Shown: positions 31,044-35,703 of the stretch, piece by piece
How the letters are laid out: each line of letters starts with the position of its first letter
Numbering within the stretch: position 1 is the first letter of the stretch
DNA from: Spirochaetaceae bacterium
GTDB lineage: Bacteria > Spirochaetota > Spirochaetia > Treponematales > Breznakiellaceae
Assembly (NCBI GenBank): GCA_031278215.1
Contig: JAITKV010000015.1
Location: 1-35,703, forward strand
DNA length: 35,703 nucleotides
Direction: 5' to 3'
Notes under the pieces: generated by a model
Told to the model about the DNA's origin: nothing
Databases searched by the model: none
The model's input: only the letters and a program-made list of their open reading frames with translations
Position numbers and translations under genes: made by a program

Positions 31044-31862
31044 CTATAGGTTCCGCTCCCATGAAAGGGCCGCCCCAATGGCGGTGGTATATTCCGCATC
31101 CTCCGGATATTCAAAGCCCACGTTGTATATCTCCGTGATTGCCCCAAACACCCGGCGGCCAATAAGGTTTTTACTGCCGTTCCCGGTAACCACCACCTTG
31201 CCGGTGTTTCTGCGCTGGGCGGCAAAAACCGAAAGCATGCCGATAACCTGGTACACCATGTTAAGAAGCCCCAGGGCAATGTCTTCGTTCCTGGCGCCAT
31301 CCAGCATTTTTCCAAAATTTGAAGCGGTGCTTTCTTTGTTAAGAAAGCTTAGGTCCGTTTCCATAATATCTTCCAGAAGCAAATCTACCTGATTAAGCCG
31401 GCCCCGTTCTGCCAGTTTCATAATATCGCTGAATTCCGAGGTGGACAAAAGTTTTTTTGCCAATCCGAGGATCGTGCCGCCCCCGACGCCGGATCCGCCC
31501 AGATGCGAAATGCCGTCGCTGCGGGCTTCGATAATTACCGTGCCGGTGCCGATGTTGGTAATTATAATATTATCCCGGCCTGCCAGAAACATTCCGCCAA
31601 TGCCTATGGATTCTATTTCCCCCGCCAAACCGGTGGGTATGCCAAAAAGATCGTTCTTTAATTTGGTGGCCCCCGCCCCGGTAATCATAATGCGCTTGAT
31701 GTCGCCAATTTTAATGCCGTTTTCCACCGTCATTTTGCCAAAAGCGCCGGTGGCAGAGGTAACCGCATCCAGGGCCTTTGTTTTAATCTTATGAATTACC
31801 CGGCCCCCCTGGATGGAAACAGCCTTGGTGGTAGTACTTCCTATGTCGATGCCGATGATCAT
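31044..31862 (-). CDS. coaW: Type II pantothenate kinase
   Basis: The 272-aa protein belongs to the ASKHA kinase fold and matches type II pantothenate kinase, the first step of coenzyme A synthesis. Visible motifs are MIIGIDIGSTTTKAV (phosphate 1), ITGAGATKL, NIGTGTVIIEA (phosphate 2), HLGGSGVGGGTILGL (the CoaW hallmark) and VVVTGNGSKN near the adenosine site. A 2-hydroxyacyl-CoA dehydratase activator is less likely because the cysteines of that family are missing. The open frame runs back to 32174 through a family A hairpin, but AAGGA 7 nt before the ATG at 31862 and the family start fix the N-terminus. Its promoter -35 appears to lie in that hairpin. Confidence 0.88.
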   Translation of the reverse strand: MIIGIDIGSTTTKAVSIQGGRVIHKIKTKALDAVTSATGAFGKMTVENGIKIGDIKRIMITGAGATKLKNDLFGIPTGLAGEIESIGIGGMFLAGRDNIIITNIGTGTVIIEARSDGISHLGGSGVGGGTILGLAKKLLSTSEFSDIMKLAERGRLNQVDLLLEDIMETDLSFLNKESTASNFGKMLDGARNEDIALGLLNMVYQVIGMLSVFAAQRRNTGKVVVTGNGSKNLIGRRVFGAITEIYNVGFEYPEDAEYTTAIGAALSWERNL

Positions 31863-31880
31863 GTACTTTTCCTTCTTATG

Positions 31881-31910
31881 ATTATATAGTTTAATAGACT
31901 TGTTCGGCAA
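31881..31910 (-). promoter_or_regulatory. Promoter of coaW using a repeat-derived -35 box
   Basis: On the minus strand: TTGCCG (31910-31905), an 18-bp spacer and consensus TATAAT (31886-31881), about 19 nt before the start codon. The -35 hexamer and half the spacer lie inside the family A hairpin. Confidence 0.5.
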
Positions 31911-31933
31911 CCCGGCTGGCTGCCGAACAAGTC
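31897..31933. repeat. Dispersed palindromic element, family A, copy 5 (short form)
   Basis: A perfect 13-bp stem GACTTGTTCGGCA (31897-31909) and TGCCGAACAAGTC (31921-31933) with an 11-nt loop, followed by TAATG as in the full copies. This is hairpin C alone. Compared with copy 3, the pair T-A in ACTTGTT/AACAAGT is replaced by C-G (ACCTGTT/AACAGGT), a compensatory change. It sits between divergent coaW and the permease gene. Confidence 0.75.
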
Positions 31934-32034
31934 TAATGGCCGCCCCAAGGCGCCCCCGCGCAAGCGGGTTATTGGGTATTAGACCCCACTGCGAATAAAG
32001 TGAAAATAAACTGCATGCATCAAGGAGTTTCCCG

Positions 32035-33339
32035 ATGTCTGTTAAATGGATTGTCCTGGCCCTAGCGGTTCTTATGTACGCCCTTATTGTGATTTTTCCC
32101 GATAAAAAGTCCTGGAGCGCTCTGGGGGCCGCGGTTCTTATGATCTTCTTTCGGGCCCTGGGAAAAACGGACACGGTTTTTTCTTTACTTAAAGAGGCGG
32201 GAACCGAACTTATTAACTGGGAAGTCTTGATGATTTTTGTGGGAAGCCTGGTTATTGCGGAACTGTTTATCTATTCCCGGGTTCCCGCGGTTATTGCCGA
32301 CAACCTGGTTATATGGTCCCCCAATGTGGGCATTGCCATGGTGTTAATTTTGATTATGACGGGGCTTATCAGCGCCTTTGTAGAAAATGTTGCCACGGTC
32401 CTGGTCATGGCGCCCATTGCCCTGGCCCTGTGCTCCAAGCTTAAAATTAATCCCATGTATTTTATGGTAGGCCTGGCGGTGATGGCAAATTTGCAGGGCA
32501 CCGCCACCCTGGTGGGGGATCCCCCATCCATGATCTTCGCCGATTATGCCAACTATGGGTTTAACGACTTTTTTGTATACCGGGGCAAGTTGTCTATTTT
32601 CTTTGCCGTCCAAACGGGGATGATTGCGGGGGCCCTTTTCTTTTACTGGATCTTTGCCCGGGACGGCGGTAAGAAAGTAGAAATCGAAAAAACCACTGTC
32701 CTTTCCATGGTTCCCACATGGCTGCTGGTCCTAATGATTGCCGGGCTTGCCGCGGCCTCTTTTATTTATGGCGGCATATCCCTGGCTTCGGGGCTTATTG
32801 TGATCATCCTGGCCCTGGCGGGTATTATCTGGTACCGCTGGGTGCAAAAGGAAAGCGCCGCAAAGGTCTGGGAACTGGTAAAGAGCTTAGATTGGGATAC
32901 GGCCTTTTTTCTTATGGGGATCTTTGTGGTGGTGGGCGCCGTTTCTTCCGTGGGGCTTTTGGAAGATTTTGCCGCCCTTTTGTCCGGAATTATCGGCGCC
33001 AATGCCGTTCTGGGCTTTGTACTTATCGTGATGGTTTCTATCCTTATATCGGGTTTCGTGGATAATGTTCCCTATATCATCGTGATGCTCCCCGTGGCGG
33101 CCGCATTGGCCCGGGATCTTTCCCTTAATCCGGAATTATATATGTTTGGCCTTCTTATAGGCTCCTGCATGGGGGGGAACCTTACCCCCTTTGGAGCTTC
33201 GGCCAATGTTGTTTCCCTGGGAATACTCCGCCGGCAAAATGTTAAACTTAATTTTATCCAGTGGCTTAAAATAGGACTGCCCTTTACGGTGCTTACAACC
33301 ACGGTTTCGGCGGTTTTTATCTGGTTTATATGGGCTTAA
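32035..33339 (+). CDS. SLC13/ArsB/NhaD-type ion permease
   Basis: The 434-aa integral membrane protein has about 11-12 hydrophobic segments and the inverted-repeat signatures of the ion-transporter superfamily. SAFVENVATVLVMAPIALAL lies in the first half (about residue 115) and SGFVDNVPYIIVMLPVAAAL in the second (about 340). QGTATLVGDPPSMI and GGNLTPFGASANVV complete the two substrate-binding loops. Family members move arsenite, Na+/H+, or anions such as sulfate or dicarboxylates. The sequence alone does not settle which, and no ars genes are nearby. AAGGAG lies 7 nt before the ATG. A TTGGGT/TAAAGT pair upstream is a weak promoter candidate. Confidence 0.88.
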   Translation: MSVKWIVLALAVLMYALIVIFPDKKSWSALGAAVLMIFFRALGKTDTVFSLLKEAGTELINWEVLMIFVGSLVIAELFIYSRVPAVIADNLVIWSPNVGIAMVLILIMTGLISAFVENVATVLVMAPIALALCSKLKINPMYFMVGLAVMANLQGTATLVGDPPSMIFADYANYGFNDFFVYRGKLSIFFAVQTGMIAGALFFYWIFARDGGKKVEIEKTTVLSMVPTWLLVLMIAGLAAASFIYGGISLASGLIVIILALAGIIWYRWVQKESAAKVWELVKSLDWDTAFFLMGIFVVVGAVSSVGLLEDFAALLSGIIGANAVLGFVLIVMVSILISGFVDNVPYIIVMLPVAAALARDLSLNPELYMFGLLIGSCMGGNLTPFGASANVVSLGILRRQNVKLNFIQWLKIGLPFTVLTTTVSAVFIWFIWA

Positions 33340-33356
33340 ATAAGGGGCCGTGAAGA

Positions 33357-34142
33357 TTATTTTAGATCCGCATCCATCTTGGACTGTAGATTTTTTTGTA
33401 TGTAGGCTCTGATCTTTGTGCGTACCAGGGGATCTGTTTTTGGGGTAAAAAGAAAAACATACACCCTGTTCGCTTCTTCCATCCGGAAGCCAAACACAAT
33501 TCCTTCCACCTTAAGCAGGGACCCCTGTAATTTTAGCTGAATATCCGGCAGGAGGGAATTTTTTTCCAGTTCCACGTCCGGGGGAAAGACGCAGGAAACG
33601 CCCACCGCGCTTATGTCCCGAATATCCCCCGTCAGGTAGGCATTGTCCCGGGGAATATTAATGGTGGCCATGGCGTCTTTTCTGGTATCGGCCCGGATAT
33701 ATTTACGCCGCCCCTTGGCTTTCGCAAAGGTAAGGATATCCAGCAGAACTTGAAGGGTCTTGGTTTTTTCCACCTTCAAGGGAACAAAGCCGCAGGGAAC
33801 CTTAAGCTTATTTAGATAGGTCCGGCGGGCTTCATCGTTATTGGTATTAGAAAGAACCCCCACGGAGGCGCCGGAATCCTTATCGGTCATAAGTTGCCGG
33901 ATCCATTCCTCCCATTTATTGGCGGACAGGGTTTCGTCAATGCTGGCAAGGACAATAGAATGGGGAAATTTTTTAAGGGCCCTTTGGAGTTTTTCCTCGT
34001 CCCGGGCCACATACACTTCATATTCCTGCTGGATAAGCTGGTTGATGATTTCGTTCTGCACAAACATTGACGGATGGATAAAAAAAATCTTTTTTCCCAG
34101 GATTTCGGCAGGGTCCTCCTGCGCGGCATTGTTTTTAACCAT
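33357..34142 (-). CDS. PilZ-domain protein with N-terminal receiver-like domain
   Basis: The 261-aa product has two parts. Residues about 15-130 look like a response-regulator-type alpha/beta fold (KKIFFIHPSMFVQNEIINQLIQQEYEVYVARDEEKL and HSIVLASID). The C-terminal half (about 145-255) is a PilZ-like domain: RKYIRADTR is an RxxxR-type c-di-GMP contact, and GDIRDISAVGVSCVFPPD matches the DxSxxG motif. It is therefore a likely c-di-GMP receptor, possibly fed by the GGDEF enzyme at 5290. The open frame begins at 34277, but a TTGTAA-17-TATCAT promoter ends 6 nt before the ATG at 34142, and no Shine-Dalgarno precedes any start, so 34142 is chosen. It converges on the permease gene and diverges from apbE. 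Confidence 0.82.
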   Translation of the reverse strand: MVKNNAAQEDPAEILGKKIFFIHPSMFVQNEIINQLIQQEYEVYVARDEEKLQRALKKFPHSIVLASIDETLSANKWEEWIRQLMTDKDSGASVGVLSNTNNDEARRTYLNKLKVPCGFVPLKVEKTKTLQVLLDILTFAKAKGRRKYIRADTRKDAMATINIPRDNAYLTGDIRDISAVGVSCVFPPDVELEKNSLLPDIQLKLQGSLLKVEGIVFGFRMEEANRVYVFLFTPKTDPLVRTKIRAYIQKNLQSKMDADLK

Positions 34143-34177
34143 AAATCCATGATACCATAAAAAAGCTTTGGTTACAA
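34129..34177. promoter_or_regulatory. Overlapping divergent promoters of the PilZ gene and apbE
   Basis: Minus strand (PilZ): TTGTAA (34177-34172), 17-bp spacer, TATCAT (34154-34149), 6 nt to the ATG at 34142. Plus strand (apbE): TTGTTT (34129-34134), 18-bp spacer, TACCAT (34153-34158), 9 nt to the TTG at 34168. The two -10 boxes touch and each -35 lies within or beyond the other gene's start, so the two polymerases could not bind at once. Confidence 0.55.
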
Positions 34178-35202
34178 GAAGAATTTTACCCGCCCTTTTT
34201 TGCCTCCTCTTTCTAAGCTGTAAGGCCGGGCGCCCGGCCCCCAAGATAGAGTTTGTGCTGGGAACCTTTTGCCGCATCGATCTTTATGAAAGCGGAAGCC
34301 CCCGGCTGTATAACAGGCTTTTTGCCCGGCTTGCGGAGTTGGACCGCATATTAAGCGCCAATAGGGACGATTCGGAACTTTCCGCCTTGAACCGGAATGC
34401 CGCTCTAAAGGCCGTCCCCCTTTCGCCGGAACTTAGAACCGTGCTGGAACGGGCCCTTTTCTTTGCCGAAGCCTCCGGCGGCGCCTTGGACCCCACCGTG
34501 GGCCCCCTGGTAAAACTCTGGGACATAGGGGCAAAAAACCCCCGGGTCCCTTCGGAGGATGAAATTCAAGCGGCCCTGGATATGGTCAATTGGCGGGACC
34601 TGGAACTTCAAGCGGATGGAGGGGCCTTGCTTCGGAGGCCGGGGATGGCGATAGACCTGGGCGCCATAGCCAAGGGATACGCGGCGGATGAACTGGTAAA
34701 GATCCTTAAAGAAACAAAGGTTCCCCGGGCCCTTATCGATCTGGGGGGGAATATCTACGTCTGGGGCGGTAAAAAAGACAACACGCCCTGGCGTATCGGC
34801 ATCCAAAATCCCCTGGACGATCGGGGAAGCTATGTGGGCATTGTGGAAACCCAAAGCATTTCGATGGTTACTTCCGGGGTGTATGAGCGGTTTTTTACCG
34901 GGCAGGACGCTGTGCGGTACCACCATATTTTTGCCCTTCCCGGAACCGGCGCCGGCAAACCGGGGTATCCGGTAAGCAACGGCCTTCTTTCCGTAACGGT
35001 GGCCGCCGCATCTTCCATGGACGCCGACGCCCTTTCCACCGCCTGTTTTTCCCTGGGCTACGAAAAAGGCCGCGCCCTGGCGGAAGCCGCCGGCGCAAAG
35101 GCCGTCTTCATTTTCGCGGATAAGACCATCCGGGGCAGCGCCGGGGCCCTGGACGCGTTTACCCTTATGGATAAAAGCTTTCGTATGGAACCAAAACTAT
35201 AA
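34168..35202 (+). CDS. apbE: FAD:protein FMN transferase, lipoprotein form
   Basis: ApbE (Ftp in Treponema pallidum) attaches FMN to exported redox proteins and can hydrolyse FAD. Family motifs are FVLGTFCRIDLY, ALDPTVGPLVKLWDIG (about residue 115), DLGAIAKGYAADEL (about 170), LIDLGGNIYVWG and the metal-site region DADALSTACFSLG near 290. The usual HxxDPxTG before the last motif reads HHIFALPGTG with a few extra residues, so that loop is altered. The N-terminus MVTRRILPALFCLLFLSC is a short lipoprotein signal with a lipobox ending in Cys. The only in-frame start upstream of it is the TTG at 34168, which has no Shine-Dalgarno and follows a -10 box by 9 nt. No Rnf or Nqr target genes are nearby. 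Confidence 0.92.
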   Translation: MVTRRILPALFCLLFLSCKAGRPAPKIEFVLGTFCRIDLYESGSPRLYNRLFARLAELDRILSANRDDSELSALNRNAALKAVPLSPELRTVLERALFFAEASGGALDPTVGPLVKLWDIGAKNPRVPSEDEIQAALDMVNWRDLELQADGGALLRRPGMAIDLGAIAKGYAADELVKILKETKVPRALIDLGGNIYVWGGKKDNTPWRIGIQNPLDDRGSYVGIVETQSISMVTSGVYERFFTGQDAVRYHHIFALPGTGAGKPGYPVSNGLLSVTVAAASSMDADALSTACFSLGYEKGRALAEAAGAKAVFIFADKTIRGSAGALDAFTLMDKSFRMEPKL

Positions 35203-35208
35203 GAGCGT

Positions 35209-35337
35209 GGGGCTGTCCGAAAAGTTTGAAAAACTTATTCGGACAGCTTCTTTAGTGCGGCATTTGCGTACCGTTTCAACGAAACAGGAGCAAATACGGG
35301 GGATGTCCATGAAGTAACAAACTTCCTGGACATCCCC
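35209..35337 (+). repeat. Three-hairpin dispersed element, family B, copy 2
   Basis: Same order as copy 1 but on the opposite strand. The first hairpin GCTGTCCGAAaAGTTT/AACTTATTCGGACAGC is followed by TTCTTT and can end apbE transcription. The middle hairpin around GTTTCAACGAAAC is next, and the last is GGGGATGTCCA/TGGACATCCCC. It is 129 bp long and starts 6 nt after the apbE stop. It is the first part of the 500-bp stretch 35203-35703, which otherwise holds only a doubtful gene start and the G-run artefact. Confidence 0.82.
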
Positions 35338-35468
35338 AAACTCTAAAAACCCCGCTTAGGTTTGGAGCCGCCTAACGTACTAAAATTTTACCTTCAGGGC
35401 TTGTTTTTTCCGGTTTCTGTGGTAGAATATTCCGGGAACTGCGCATACCAGGCGCTTTGGAGGTTTTT

Positions 35469-35545
35469 GTGCGGAATTTTTCTGACAAACCGCTGCGCTC
35501 TATAACGGGACGCCCTGAAAACCCCGCGTGGGTTTTTAGAAGTTT

Positions 35546-35549
<4 letters not shown>
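35469..35549 (+). CDS. Possible gene start cut off by the low-quality end
   Basis: GGAGG (35459-35463) lies 5 nt before a GTG at 35469 whose frame is open into the G run (MRNFSDKPLRSITGRPENPAW...). A TTGTTT/TAGAAT pair with a 16-bp spacer lies about 35 nt upstream of the GTG. The product is unrecognised and cannot be followed because the sequence becomes unreliable after 35545. Confidence 0.3.
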
Positions 35550-35629
<80 letters not shown>

Positions 35630-35703
35630 GGCTTAGGCTTGTCGCTGGTGGCCGGCGGGCGGGGGGCAGGCGACCGGGCGGCATCGTGCACTGAAGGAGG
35701 CAG

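Noticed and set aside
31863-32174. N-terminal extension of coaW to 32174
   Set aside because: It reads through a palindromic repeat and intergenic DNA. The family start and Shine-Dalgarno place the N-terminus at 31862.

Overview
The window looks like a chromosomal segment from a GC-rich spirochaete, most likely a Treponema-type bacterium (Treponemataceae/Breznakiellaceae, as found in insect guts). This is an inference from gene content: an ApbE/Ftp-type flavin lipoprotein, BspA-like leucine-rich repeats, a ferredoxin-tailed aldo/keto reductase, a DRTGG protein, PilZ and GGDEF signalling, and several lipoproteins with relaxed lipoboxes. No rRNA, tRNA, CRISPR, phage or transposase gene is visible. 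The two ends (about 1-160 and 35540-35703) look atypical. The right end is a long G run that is probably an assembly or sequencing artefact.

Layout. 0.2-3.0 kb (minus): an ADP-ribosylglycohydrolase, then a conserved radical-SAM/DUF4130 nucleic-acid repair pair. 3.1-4.9 kb (plus): chorismate synthase (aroC) and 3-methyladenine glycosylase (tag). 4.9-6.9 kb (minus): a V4R sensor, GGDEF diguanylate cyclase and small DUF6941-like protein operon. 7.1-13.9 kb (plus): a tightly coupled dnaE-yggT-recG replication/repair operon whose DnaE carries a tandem duplication of its OB-fold unit. 13.9-16.2 kb (plus): aldo/keto reductase, DRTGG protein and 5-formyl-THF cyclo-ligase. 16.2-19.8 kb: divergent putP and nadE. 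19.8-23.7 kb (minus): PTS IIA, a large pRiA4-ORF3 fusion protein, a lipoprotein and an LRR protein. 23.7-25.6 kb (plus): a 630-residue orphan. 25.7-28.5 kb (minus): ssb and a U32 family hydroxylation protein. 28.6-35.2 kb: thioredoxin, a lamin-tail lipoprotein, an orphan, type II pantothenate kinase, an ArsB/NhaD-type permease, a PilZ protein and apbE.

Three features stand out beyond the gene list. (1) A dispersed palindromic element of about 108 bp has three full and two internally deleted copies at gene boundaries. Its stems differ in sequence but keep pairing. One full copy, exactly 36 codons long, sits in frame inside the signal-peptide coding region of the lamin-tail lipoprotein, much like Rickettsia palindromic elements. 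(2) A second, three-hairpin element of 128-129 bp occurs twice in inverted orientation, about 95% identical, bracketing coaW-permease-pilZ-apbE. (3) Many operon-leading genes lack a Shine-Dalgarno sequence and have a sigma70-like -10 box 5-9 nt before the start codon, which predicts leaderless mRNAs. Genes inside operons and a minority of leaders use a normal AGGAGG-type site.

Most genes are housekeeping: replication/repair (dnaE, recG, ssb, tag, radical-SAM pair), cofactors (nadE, coaW, folate cyclo-ligase, apbE), aromatic amino acids (aroC), transport (putP, permease) and c-di-GMP signalling (V4R-GGDEF, PilZ).
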